A DNA stretch of 35,801 bases from Candidatus Gastranaerophilales bacterium (lineage in GTDB: Bacteria > Cyanobacteriota > Vampirovibrionia > Gastranaerophilales > Gastranaerophilaceae): NCBI GenBank assembly GCA_944322685.1, contig CALUPP010000074.1, positions 1 to 35,801 on the forward strand, in the 5' to 3' direction. Position numbers and translations under genes: made by a program. Every line of letters starts with the position of its first letter. Position 1 is the first letter of the stretch. The notes beneath the pieces were generated by a model that saw only the letters and a list, made by a program, of their open reading frames with translations, ran no database searches and had not been told where the DNA came from. Below, in pieces: positions 8,062 through 16,028 of the stretch.

Positions 8062-9174
8062 ATGAAATTTTATAATAAACTGACATATCTGGACTCATAT
8101 ATCTTAAAACAGGTGCTTGAAATTTTTATAATGGGCATAGTCATTTTTACGTCCATTATTTTCGCCTCGGATACGTTCATCACGCTGATAAAACAGATTA
8201 CCCTGTACGGAATTCCGTTCAATATCGCGCTTATGATAGTTTTGTTGAACCTGCCGCAGGTTATTGTTATGGCAATCCCTATGAGCGTGCTGTTTTCAAC
8301 GGTTATGACGCTGAACAGGCTCAGCCTTTCGTCGGAAATCACTGTTATGAGGGCTTGCGGAATAGGCCTGAACCGAATAGCAAAACCGATTTTCATATTT
8401 GCGGCCTCAATGGCGCTTTTAACGTTCACAATCAATGAAACAATCGTCCCCATCACAAATTCACAATCAAAAACCCTTGCAGTTTGGGCGCTTGGACAAA
8501 AAAATATCCCGAACGGAAAACAGAATTTTACATTTAAAGAGCTGAAAGACGGCAGCCTGAAACGTCTGTTTTATATTGAAAAATGCGAAAACAATACACT
8601 TAAAAATGTTTCGGTTCTTGATTTGTCAAACAAAGACACAATCCAGGTAATTCAATCCCAAAGCGGAAAAACTAGCACTCAAGGCTGGCTTTTCCAGCGC
8701 GGGGCTGTTTACACGATTTCTCTGACCGGAAAAATCTTAAATACAACCTGGTTCAGCGAATCACTGGTCGATTTCGGGCTTGACATAGGCGACAAACTCA
8801 CAGAAGACGAGGCCCAGCAGTACAATGTCATCGCTTTGTGGAAATATATCGACAACAACCGCCACAAAAAAGACAAAAAAACCGAATCACTGTTCAAAAT
8901 CGAACTTTATAACAAGTTTGCATTCCCCGTAACAACAGTCGTGCTGGTGCTTTTGGGCGTTCCGCTCGCAATCACGCCGCCCAGGGTCAGATACAACAGA
9001 GGATTTCTGTTCAGCATTTTGATTTTGTTCCTTTACTACCTTTTGAGGGCGCTTTCGCTTTCCTTTGGCGAAGCTCTGGCCATTCCGCCGTCAATGGCTG
9101 CGTGGATACCGAATATTGTCCTATTTACCCTCGGAAGCCTACTGTATTACAAAAAAGTATATACAATTAACTAA
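8062..9174 (+). CDS. LptF/LptG family lipopolysaccharide export permease
   Basis: A 370-residue inner-membrane protein of the YjgP/YjgQ type. These permeases, driven by the ATPase LptB, pull lipopolysaccharide from the inner membrane toward the LptA/C bridge. Three hydrophobic segments lie at about residues 18-45, 55-85 and 104-128. A soluble beta-rich periplasmic domain follows (about 135-275), then three more spans near 288-310, 315-337 and 345-365. The family block PQVIVMAIPMSVLFSTVMTLNRLSLSSE (split here as PQVIVMAIPMSVLF and STVMTLNRLSLSSE) is well kept, as is the final PPRVRYNRGF. One copy only is seen here, so the partner must be elsewhere or the protein works as a homodimer. This is the clearest sign of an outer membrane in the window. 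Confidence 0.9.
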   Translation: MKFYNKLTYLDSYILKQVLEIFIMGIVIFTSIIFASDTFITLIKQITLYGIPFNIALMIVLLNLPQVIVMAIPMSVLFSTVMTLNRLSLSSEITVMRACGIGLNRIAKPIFIFAASMALLTFTINETIVPITNSQSKTLAVWALGQKNIPNGKQNFTFKELKDGSLKRLFYIEKCENNTLKNVSVLDLSNKDTIQVIQSQSGKTSTQGWLFQRGAVYTISLTGKILNTTWFSESLVDFGLDIGDKLTEDEAQQYNVIALWKYIDNNRHKKDKKTESLFKIELYNKFAFPVTTVVLVLLGVPLAITPPRVRYNRGFLFSILILFLYYLLRALSLSFGEALAIPPSMAAWIPNIVLFTLGSLLYYKKVYTIN

Positions 9175-9238
9175 AAATAATTTAAAAAGTAAAGATTTTG
9201 CCGGCATAATAGTTAAACGCCGTTAAATTTTAGCTTAT

Positions 9239-9275
9239 TTTCATTCTCTTTGCACAGCAATCAATGAGAATGAAA
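9239..9275 (+). terminator. Hairpin after the LptF/G gene
   Basis: Perfect 10-base arms TTTCATTCTC (9239-9248) and GAGAATGAAA (9266-9275) enclose a 17-base loop and are followed by TTTTA. The structure could end the upstream transcript. The T-run is short and the loop large, so a role as an upstream operator of the next gene is an alternative. Confidence 0.4.
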
Positions 9276-9284
9276 TTTTAAAGC

Positions 9285-9312
9285 TTGACATTTATAGACA
9301 TTCGTCTATAAT
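9285..9312 (+). promoter_or_regulatory. Promoter and operator of the UmuD/LexA-like gene
   Basis: TTGACA (9285-9290) and TATAAT (9307-9312) are 16 bases apart, a near-consensus promoter. A perfect palindrome, ATAGAC-ATTC-GTCTAT (9294-9309), fills the spacer and covers the start of the -10 box. A repressor bound there would block RNA polymerase, so this is the likely autoregulatory SOS operator. The ATG at 9319 is exactly seven bases after the -10 box, so the message should be leaderless. Confidence 0.75.
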
Positions 9313-9318
9313 ATTAAT

Positions 9319-9894
9319 ATGAGCACTGAAAAACAAAAAATATTCTTTGAAAACCTCAAAAAACGCTACGGAAAAGAACCGCTCCCGAGCTATGAACAAA
9401 TAGCCAAGGATTTCGGGTTTAAGCATAAAAATTCGGTCTGGCAGTACTTTAAAAAGCTAAAGGACGAAGAACTAATCCTTGAAAAAAACGGAAAATTCAT
9501 CATAAACCCCTCCTGCTTCGGCGCAATAATGTTCACAACAGCCGTTCGCGCGGGATTTGCGTCGGTCGGAGAAGAACATATCGCAAAAAGGGTTTCGCTT
9601 GACGAAGATTTTGACCTGGACAGCCCCTCTACCTTTATGTTCAGGGTTTCCGGCGATTCTATGGTCAACGCGGGCATTTTTGACGGCGATACCGTAATAA
9701 TAAGGAAAACAGCCTCAGCAAACGACGGCGATATCGTGCTTGCCTTTGTGGATAACGGATATACGTTAAAAAGATTAAGAAAAAAAGGTTCAAAAGTCTG
9801 GCTTCAGCCGGAAAATCCCGATTATCCGGACATTATCCCGGAAGAAACACTGACAATTTTCGGAGTCGCCTCCGGAATTGCGCGAAAACTTTGA
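9319..9894 (+). CDS. S24-family self-cleaving SOS repressor (LexA/UmuD-like)
   Basis: A 191-residue repressor with a DNA-binding head and a self-cleaving peptidase tail. Residues 20-62 form a winged-helix head (PSYEQIAKDFGFKHKNSVWQ). The cleavage site is Ala78-Gly79 in VRAGFAS, the nucleophile is Ser114 (SGDSM) and the general base is Lys151 (YTLKRL). The 36-residue gap from scissile Ala to Ser and the VRAGFAS sequence are closer to UmuD than to LexA, yet UmuD lacks a DNA-binding head. It therefore looks like a repressor whose cleaved tail could serve the polymerase encoded downstream. RecA filaments should trigger cleavage after DNA damage. Its promoter carries a palindrome suited to autoregulation. 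It could be the organism's only LexA or a dedicated second one. Confidence 0.88.
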   Translation: MSTEKQKIFFENLKKRYGKEPLPSYEQIAKDFGFKHKNSVWQYFKKLKDEELILEKNGKFIINPSCFGAIMFTTAVRAGFASVGEEHIAKRVSLDEDFDLDSPSTFMFRVSGDSMVNAGIFDGDTVIIRKTASANDGDIVLAFVDNGYTLKRLRKKGSKVWLQPENPDYPDIIPEETLTIFGVASGIARKL

Positions 9895-9971
9895 AATTTT
9901 AAAAATTTTAAACTTATCCTTCCTAATAGAGTCAGATATTAATCCGAACAAGGGTTTAAAATATCAGGCGA

Positions 9972-10006
9972 GGCGGGGGTGATGGTTCGTTTTAAAAACC
10001 TCCGCC
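9972..10006 (+). terminator. G/C-rich hairpin between repressor and polymerase genes
   Basis: The arms GGCGGGGGT (9972-9980) and ACCTCCGCC (9998-10006) pair over nine positions including one G-U, with a 17-base loop, followed by GATTTTCATT. It may partly terminate the repressor transcript ahead of the polymerase gene or be an RNA processing element. The U-run is poor, so the terminator label is tentative. Confidence 0.4.
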
Positions 10007-10048
10007 GATTTTCATTAATACTCCCCTAAAAAGTCGTGGTAATTAATT

Positions 10049-11221
10049 ATGTCAGAAATAGCCCTCGTAGATTGTAACAATTTTTTCGCCTCCTGCGAAC
10101 AACTAATGAACCCCAAACTTCTTAACAAACCGCTCTGCGTGCTGAGCAACAACGACGGCTGCATAGTTGCACGCTCAAAAGAGGCAAAACAGCTCGGAAT
10201 CAAAATGGGCATGCCATATTTTATGGCAAAACGCCAATTCCCGCAGGCGATTTATGTTTCAGGACACATGAGCCTCTATCAGGAGATGTCACACAGAATA
10301 ATGACAAAACTTTCATCATACACGCCCATTGTCGAAACATATTCCATAGACGAAGCCTTTCTCGACCTCACCGGCCTAAAAAAACTCTATCGGATGTCAT
10401 ACAACGGCATCATTGAGATGATGAAAGAAGAAATAATGAACGAAATCGGCATTCCCGTTTCAATCGGGCTCGCAAGCTCCAAAACACTCGCAAAACTTGC
10501 CTGCGAAAAAGGCAAAACCAACACAGGCCTTTATCGAATCGGCCGCTGGAACCTCGATGAAGAACTCAACAGAACCGCAATCGAAGAAATATGGGGCGTC
10601 GGAAGAAACACGGCAGCGCTTTTTCACAAATACGGCATCTACAAGGCCTCGGAAATCGTAAAACAAAACGAATTTTGGCTGAAAAAAATCTGGGGAAAAC
10701 GCGGAATAGAGCTAAAGCAGGAACTTCTCGGCGAATCCGTCTACCCCGTCGACAACAAACCCGCTTTGCCGAAATCAATCCAAAAAACCTCCTCATTTGC
10801 CCATTTTACAAGCGATAAGTTCTATATAAAAAACTCGCTCCACTACCATGCGCACCTTGCCTGCTCAAAACTGCGCAGACTGGGGCTTAAAGCGGAAATT
10901 TTGTGCATAATGCTCAGAACAAAAGATTTTCAAGTGATAACAGAAAAGGTCGTGCTGCCGTCGCCGGCGGATAGCGAGCTTGTAATAAACAGTTTTGCGG
11001 ACAAAATGCTGGAAAAAATTTACAGACCCGATATTGTTTACCGCTCGTCAGGAGTTTACGTGGAAAAACTCACAGAAAAAGCCGCATCGCAGCTCTATCT
11101 TTTTGATACCCCCAAAAATCAAAAATCCGAGGTTCTCGCGCAGCTCTGGGACAAAATTGAGCAAAAATACGGAAAAAATGTGCTCAGCATCGGCACAATG
11201 AATAAAAAAGAAGAAAAATAG
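10049..11221 (+). CDS. umuC: UmuC-type Y-family DNA polymerase
   Basis: An error-prone translesion polymerase (Pol V catalytic subunit type). The 390 residues start with ALVDCNNFFASCEQL, where Asp8 binds metal. The next block, LSNNDGCIVARSKEAK, is typical of UmuC rather than DinB. The second catalytic pair is in YSIDEAFLDL (Asp105-Glu106). The little-finger region follows, then a C-terminal beta-clamp-binding peptide QLYLF. At 390 residues it is slightly shorter than the E. coli protein of about 420. It lies 154 bases after the S24 repressor gene on the same strand, mirroring umuDC operons, and is probably induced by DNA damage. Confidence 0.95.
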   Translation: MSEIALVDCNNFFASCEQLMNPKLLNKPLCVLSNNDGCIVARSKEAKQLGIKMGMPYFMAKRQFPQAIYVSGHMSLYQEMSHRIMTKLSSYTPIVETYSIDEAFLDLTGLKKLYRMSYNGIIEMMKEEIMNEIGIPVSIGLASSKTLAKLACEKGKTNTGLYRIGRWNLDEELNRTAIEEIWGVGRNTAALFHKYGIYKASEIVKQNEFWLKKIWGKRGIELKQELLGESVYPVDNKPALPKSIQKTSSFAHFTSDKFYIKNSLHYHAHLACSKLRRLGLKAEILCIMLRTKDFQVITEKVVLPSPADSELVINSFADKMLEKIYRPDIVYRSSGVYVEKLTEKAASQLYLFDTPKNQKSEVLAQLWDKIEQKYGKNVLSIGTMNKKEEK

Positions 11222-11283
11222 CCTGCGTCAGCAATTAAAAACGGAAAAACTATTTTTTTAATGCAAAAAACCGGTCTGAGCGT

Positions 11284-13275
11284 TTAATACATGTTCATAT
11301 AAATCCAATAAGTGCGATAAACTTTTTTCACGTAGTTTTTTGTTTCTTCGTAGGGGATGTTTTCGATAAATTCATCCAGATTTTTGTAATTTAGCCCCCG
11401 CATCCATGATTTTACCGCATTTGGCCCGCCATTATAAGATGCAACCGCAAGAAGGTCGTTTCCGTTCAACAAATCCCTCGCATGGCTCAAATAGGCGCAT
11501 CCCAGCTCAATATTATCCGCAGGATTGAACAAAGATGAGTACCTTATACCCTCAGATTTTGCAATATAGGAGGCCGTCGCAGGCATAAGCTGCATCAGTC
11601 CGGCCGCACCGGCAGAACTGCGCGCTTTGGGGTTAAAATAGCTTTCCTCGCGAATCAACGCCGCAACCAAAAACGCATCAAGCCCAAAATCACCGCTAAA
11701 ACGGTTTATATCGTTCTGATAATGCAGCTGATACGCAAGTTTGTACACACTATCCGAAAAATCGGGCTTTTTGTCCATCTGCGCAAGCGCATCCCGGGCC
11801 AAAATCGCAGCACGCGCATAATTTTTTTCCTTATAATTTAACCAGCTCTGAACAAGCTTATTATCCTTTTCCACCTCGTTCAAAAGCGTATAGTCATCAA
11901 GTTTTAATATCAGATTTATCAAAGCGATGTTATCATCCGACAAAGATGTATATTTTATCGGAAAATGAATAGTTCCGGCAAAAGGCGGCAAAGTTCGATA
12001 GGATTTTGTCTTCCAGGGCGAGCTCTGATAGAATTCCAGCTTCTTTTCCGCACGAAAAGCATAATAATCATCCGGATATTCATCCAAAACTTTCTGATAA
12101 AAGGCTTTTGCCTCATTTTTCAACCCCTGTTTTTCAGAAATTACGCCCATCCAGAAAATTACCCGCGGCGAGGCAATTGTATTCGGATAATTTTTTATAT
12201 GAATATATCCGTATTTTTTTGCCTCAACATAGTTGCGGTTTTTATACTCAAGCCAAAAAAGATTGGATAAAGCATCAGAAGCGAACTTCCCGTCAGGATA
12301 TTTTTTGTAAATTTCCCGGTAAAAATGCTCTTTAAGGGTATTTTCAACAAGCCGAGCAAGCCTGTAAGACGCAAAATCCGCTCCTTGTGCATGATAAAGC
12401 TGCGCCTTTTCCAATACCTTGTACCAGCCCTCTTTTTCCGACGCGCCCGAGTGCTTTGCGTAATATTCAAGCGTGTCAAAAAGCTCTTTTTCATCAATGG
12501 AAGCCGAAAAATGCGAATACCCCTCGTCAAAAACCTTGTTCGCAAGCTGATAACTTCCGCGCGCATGATAAATACGGAAAATATAATGCCAATACGAACG
12601 CAAGTCAGATTTGTTCAAAAAAGGCAAAGCTTTTGAATAAGAACCGTTAAGAAAATAGGCCTTTCCGACCAAACCGTTTTCCGCACCGCTCAACGGCAGT
12701 TTTAGCGCCTCAAGTTCCTGCGCGGAGCTGATTGTAAACCGCCCGTCAGGCGCAGATTTCAAATAATAAACAAAATATGCCTTGGCTCTTTGGGGATTTT
12801 TTTCCTTGGTGATTACGCCGAGATAATAAGCCGCGCCTATTGAATATTCATCATCCTCTGAGAGTTTTCGGATTTTCTCAAAAACTTTTTCCGCTTTTTT
12901 ATACTCATTTTTCTTGAAATAGTTCTGGCCGAGCGAATAATAGACTTTTTTTATAAAAATCGACTCCGGATAACGCTCTATAAATGCATTATATTTTTTT
13001 ACGGCAGTTTCATAGTCATTCAGCTCGTCCGCGCATGTTGCTTCTCGCAGAAGCGCTATTTCGTAGAGTTTTGAGGTTTTGGAGATGTTTGTAAAGTTAA
13101 AATACGCGTTTTGAAAATCGTTTTTCTTCAAATACTCAACGCCCTGCCTGTATGTTTTAAAATCCTTGTCAGTCACGCTGGCCATATTGAATACACGGCA
13201 AAAAACAATCAAAATCAGAACAACAAAAGCCCCCGTAATGATGAAAAATTTAAGTTTTTGCTTCCAGCTTTTCAT
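11284..13275 (-). CDS. Soluble lytic transglycosylase-like protein with TPR region
   Basis: A 663-residue membrane-anchored cell-wall enzyme expected to cleave peptidoglycan glycan strands, leaving 1,6-anhydro ends. Residues 9-31 are a single hydrophobic anchor (FFIITGAFVVLILIVF). Residues 35-500 hold repeated helical hairpins of TPR/Slt70 type, for example ALLREATCADELNDYETAVK and YYSLGQNYFKKNEYKKAEKV. The catalytic SLT domain (about 520-650) has the family's IREES, with Glu544 the likely catalytic residue, then AGLMQLMPATA, NIELGCAYL and AVASYNGGPNAV. All SLT blocks are intact. It stands alone between the convergent polymerase gene and a sensor kinase gene, with a 217-base upstream gap in which no clear promoter was found. 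Confidence 0.93.
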   Translation of the reverse strand: MKSWKQKLKFFIITGAFVVLILIVFCRVFNMASVTDKDFKTYRQGVEYLKKNDFQNAYFNFTNISKTSKLYEIALLREATCADELNDYETAVKKYNAFIERYPESIFIKKVYYSLGQNYFKKNEYKKAEKVFEKIRKLSEDDEYSIGAAYYLGVITKEKNPQRAKAYFVYYLKSAPDGRFTISSAQELEALKLPLSGAENGLVGKAYFLNGSYSKALPFLNKSDLRSYWHYIFRIYHARGSYQLANKVFDEGYSHFSASIDEKELFDTLEYYAKHSGASEKEGWYKVLEKAQLYHAQGADFASYRLARLVENTLKEHFYREIYKKYPDGKFASDALSNLFWLEYKNRNYVEAKKYGYIHIKNYPNTIASPRVIFWMGVISEKQGLKNEAKAFYQKVLDEYPDDYYAFRAEKKLEFYQSSPWKTKSYRTLPPFAGTIHFPIKYTSLSDDNIALINLILKLDDYTLLNEVEKDNKLVQSWLNYKEKNYARAAILARDALAQMDKKPDFSDSVYKLAYQLHYQNDINRFSGDFGLDAFLVAALIREESYFNPKARSSAGAAGLMQLMPATASYIAKSEGIRYSSLFNPADNIELGCAYLSHARDLLNGNDLLAVASYNGGPNAVKSWMRGLNYKNLDEFIENIPYEETKNYVKKVYRTYWIYMNMY

Positions 13276-13492
13276 TCTTCTTTTTCACCTGTAAATCATT
13301 ACTTTAAGTATCCCCAAAAACAGTCAAAAGAGCAAGGAATTTTTCAATCGAGCAATTTATATTGTTTTCGTAAATAAAACGAGTGAGAGATATGCACACA
13401 CAACATCATAACCGCCTCAGGCCAAAAATCAAGCCGCAAAATTCAAACAAAAACCCGAATTTTACAAACCGTAAAATAAAAATAATCAAAGA

Positions 13493-14956
13493 TTACATCT
13501 GGGACTGCGAGCCGGTGTTTATAGCGGATGAACTCTGACCCTCCGCGGCCAAAACCGGCAGCGTAAAGGAAAAACAAGCCCCCTTGCCGGGTACGGATTC
13601 AACAGAAATCGCCCCGCCATGGCACTCAACGATCCTTTTGCTGATAAACAGCCCTAAACCTGAACCGACACGTTTAAACGTCTTGGCATTTGTCTTCATT
13701 TCGTTAAAAATCGTCTTTATATCTTCAGGTTTTATACCGGGACCCTTGTCAAAAACCGAAATCTTTACATAATCGCTGTTTTCCGGCTCAATTTTCAGCT
13801 CAATATCACTGTTTTCCGGCGAATAAGACGATGCGTTGTTGAGCAGGTTGTTCAAAACCCGCATAATTTCAAGCTCATCGTACAAAAATACATCATGCTC
13901 AAATCTATTCGTGATTTTGATTCTCTGCTGCTTTTCTTCAAGCAAATATTTCACATTCTCCACGCATTTTTCAACGGTAGACTTAAAAGAACACATTTCT
14001 TTGCGCAAAGAAACCCCTTTTTTGTCAATTTTGTATCTCGCAAGAAGATTGTCCGTCATGTGTGCCATGAATTTTGAAGAATTGTAGATTTCTTTAACGA
14101 TATCCTTTTGCTCCGCCGACAATTCACCGAAAACACCGTCCAAAAGGAGCTGCAAAGCTCTGGATTCGGCTCTTATTGGCGTTTTTAAGTCATGCGTCAG
14201 CGTCGCAATAAACTGCTCTTTCTGCGTCATGACTTTCATCTCGTCAGTTATATCTCGCAAAACCGCCAAATATCCGCAAATCATACCCGCGCTGTCGAAC
14301 ATTTTTGAAATTTTTGCATTGATTATTGTATCTTCGACCGTCATTTTGAAACTCAATGATTTGTCATCCGAGGTAATAAAGTTTTTCAATATATCAACAA
14401 TATCCGCTTTGCCGTATTTTTCAAGCAAATCGAAAAAGTTAGTTTTTTCGGCCGCTCCGCCAATAAAAATGCGGTGATTTTTCGACGTAATGTTAAAATA
14501 TTTATCAGCAAGAATAATTTCATCGCTGGAAAACGCAAAAATATTATCCAATTTTTCTTTTTCAGCATAAAGCTCATCCTGAACCCATTTTAGCTTCAAA
14601 ATATTAAGAACCTGCGCCCTGATTGTCTTTACATCGAAAGGTTTTTCGATATAAGCATAAGATCCGATGTTATAACCCTTAATTTTGTTCTCATTTGAGC
14701 CGTGAGCGCTGACAAAAATCACCGGCGTCGTCGGATGAATCTCCCTGAACTTAACCGCCAAATCAAATCCGTTCATCTGCGGCATTACAACATCCAACAT
14801 CGCAAGTTCATATTCATTATCCCTGGATTCTTCAAGCGCACGAACAGGATCTTCATAAGTAACAATATTGAAATCAAAAGGCTTCAATGTTTCTACAAGA
14901 AGATCAATATTCAGCCTGTTATCGTCAACAATTAAAAGATTTCTTTTCTTGTCCAT
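13493..14956 (-). CDS. REC-PAS-histidine kinase hybrid sensor
   Basis: A 487-residue cytoplasmic signalling protein. Residues 1-120 are a complete receiver domain: acidic pair Asp11-Asp12, phosphoacceptor Asp55 in MLDVVMP, and Lys105 in EKPFD. Residues 125-240 look like a coiled linker and a PAS domain (LDNIFAFSSDEIILADKYF). A HisKA domain follows with His255 in FIATLTHDLKTP. The ATPase domain has an N-box (NLLNNASSYSP, about 370), a G1 box (DKGPGI) and a G2 box (GSGLGLFI, 431-438). With the receiver at the N-terminus and no membrane span, it probably receives phosphate or signal from another kinase and relays it. Shine-Dalgarno GAGGTG sits just before the start. Its partner regulator is not adjacent. 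Confidence 0.92.
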   Translation of the reverse strand: MDKKRNLLIVDDNRLNIDLLVETLKPFDFNIVTYEDPVRALEESRDNEYELAMLDVVMPQMNGFDLAVKFREIHPTTPVIFVSAHGSNENKIKGYNIGSYAYIEKPFDVKTIRAQVLNILKLKWVQDELYAEKEKLDNIFAFSSDEIILADKYFNITSKNHRIFIGGAAEKTNFFDLLEKYGKADIVDILKNFITSDDKSLSFKMTVEDTIINAKISKMFDSAGMICGYLAVLRDITDEMKVMTQKEQFIATLTHDLKTPIRAESRALQLLLDGVFGELSAEQKDIVKEIYNSSKFMAHMTDNLLARYKIDKKGVSLRKEMCSFKSTVEKCVENVKYLLEEKQQRIKITNRFEHDVFLYDELEIMRVLNNLLNNASSYSPENSDIELKIEPENSDYVKISVFDKGPGIKPEDIKTIFNEMKTNAKTFKRVGSGLGLFISKRIVECHGGAISVESVPGKGACFSFTLPVLAAEGQSSSAINTGSQSQM

Positions 14957-15057
14957 TGCACCTCATCCTCATGAGCCGTTTTTAATCATATTTACACCTG
15001 AAAACATCCGCCGCATTCGACAGGATATAAATAATAACGCCAAAAAGTCATATATAA

Positions 15058-15077
15058 AATTACCCACCCGGGTAATT
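15058..15077 (-). terminator. Short inverted repeat downstream of the ABC permease gene
   Basis: Perfect 8-base arms AATTACCC and GGGTAATT flank a 4-base loop, followed on the minus strand by a T-rich run. This could be a weak terminator for the permease gene, or an operator for the kinase gene that starts 100 bases further on. Confidence 0.4.
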
Positions 15078-15104
15078 CCGGATAATCAATAAATATCGGC
15101 CTTT

Positions 15105-15929
15105 TTACTCTTTCAAGCCGCCTGAAAGAACGTCATTTATAAAATATTTTTTACCGGCAAGGAAAATCAATATAACCGGCAAAGATAAAATCACAGAACA
15201 CGCACAGAGCTCGCCCCAGCTGATAATTTCTCTAAAACTACCCTTAAATTTTGCCAAAGCAACCGGCAAAGTGGTTACGCTGTCGGAATTTGTGACAATC
15301 AACGGCCACATAAAAGCATTCCAGGTCGTTATAAAAGTAAAAATGCCCAAAGTAACAAGCGCAGGAACCGCAAGCGGCAGCGCAATCTTAAAAAATACGC
15401 CCAAAACCGAACAACCGTCAATTCGAGCAGCATCTTCTATTTCAGCAGAAAAGCTCAAGAACCACTGCCGCATTAAAAATACGCCAAATCCTCCAAATAT
15501 CCCCGGCAAAATCAACGCCTGATAAGTATCAACCCATCCCGCCTCTCGCATAAGGAAAAAGAGCGGAATAATGTTCACCTGCGGCGGAATCATCATTGTC
15601 AAAAGAAAAACAAAAAACAACAAATCCCGCCCCCTGAATTTTGCCCGCGCAAAGGCGTAGCCTGCAAAAGCGGAAAAAAGAACCTGAAAAATTGTCGTCG
15701 CAGCAGCGACAAATAAGCTATTTGCGAAGAATTTTGCAACATTCATCCGAGAAAAAACGTTTTCATAATTATCAAAAATCACAGGCTCAGGCACCAAAAC
15801 CGGAGGAACCGAAAAAACCTGTGAATCCCGCATAAACGAAACGCTCAACATCCATAAAAACGGCACAACCATCGACAAAGCCCCGCAAATCAACAAAACA
15901 TAGCCAAATAAAACAATAAATTTCTTCAT
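15105..15929 (-). CDS. MalG-type ABC transporter permease (carbohydrate family), unaccompanied
   Basis: A 274-residue inner-membrane permease with six predicted spans, beginning near residues 8-30 (FGYVLLICGALSMVVPFLWM). The cytoplasmic EAA loop that docks on the ATPase is clear: EIEDAARIDGCSVLGVF, continuing with KIALPLAVPAL. The sequence MMIPPQVNIIPLF and the final GKKYFINDVLSGGLKE are typical of the second permease of sugar or glycerol-phosphate importers (MalG/UgpE/LacG type). No binding protein, first permease or ATPase gene lies nearby, so the partners must be encoded elsewhere. It has its own promoter just after the rpoC2 terminator, and its ATG is seven bases after a TAAAAT box. Confidence 0.9.
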   Translation of the reverse strand: MKKFIVLFGYVLLICGALSMVVPFLWMLSVSFMRDSQVFSVPPVLVPEPVIFDNYENVFSRMNVAKFFANSLFVAAATTIFQVLFSAFAGYAFARAKFRGRDLLFFVFLLTMMIPPQVNIIPLFFLMREAGWVDTYQALILPGIFGGFGVFLMRQWFLSFSAEIEDAARIDGCSVLGVFFKIALPLAVPALVTLGIFTFITTWNAFMWPLIVTNSDSVTTLPVALAKFKGSFREIISWGELCACSVILSLPVILIFLAGKKYFINDVLSGGLKE

Positions 15930-15935
15930 TTTTCC

Positions 15936-15964
15936 ATTTTAAAACAACTCTGACATTAATGAAA
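15936..15964 (-). promoter_or_regulatory. Promoter of the ABC permease gene, apparently leaderless
   Basis: On the minus strand TTTCAT (15959-15964) and TAAAAT (15936-15941) are 17 bases apart. The ATG begins at 15929, exactly where the transcript should start. Confidence 0.45.
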
Positions 15965-15976
15965 GCCAATTTTAAC

Positions 15977-16012
15977 AAAAAGGCGGAATCCACCATCGGA
16001 TTCCGCCTTTTT
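15977..16012 (-). terminator. Terminator of the rpoB-rpoC1-rpoC2 operon
   Basis: A perfect 15-base stem lies just past the rpoC2 stop. Its arms are 15977-15991 and 15998-16012, with core GGCGGAATCC/GGATTCCGCC and a 6-base loop. It ends in a T-run on either strand, so it can work in both directions. Confidence 0.92.
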
Positions 16013-16028
16013 ATATTTTTAAGAACGA

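Noticed and set aside
11222-11283. A+T-rich inverted repeat ATTAAAAA/TTTTTAAT between the umuC and lytic transglycosylase genes
   Set aside because: It has no G/C pairs, so a stable terminator is unlikely; chance is the simpler explanation.
13459-13477. Seven-base inverted repeat ATTTTAC/GTAAAAT downstream of the hybrid kinase
   Set aside because: It is too short and A+T-rich to call a terminator with confidence.
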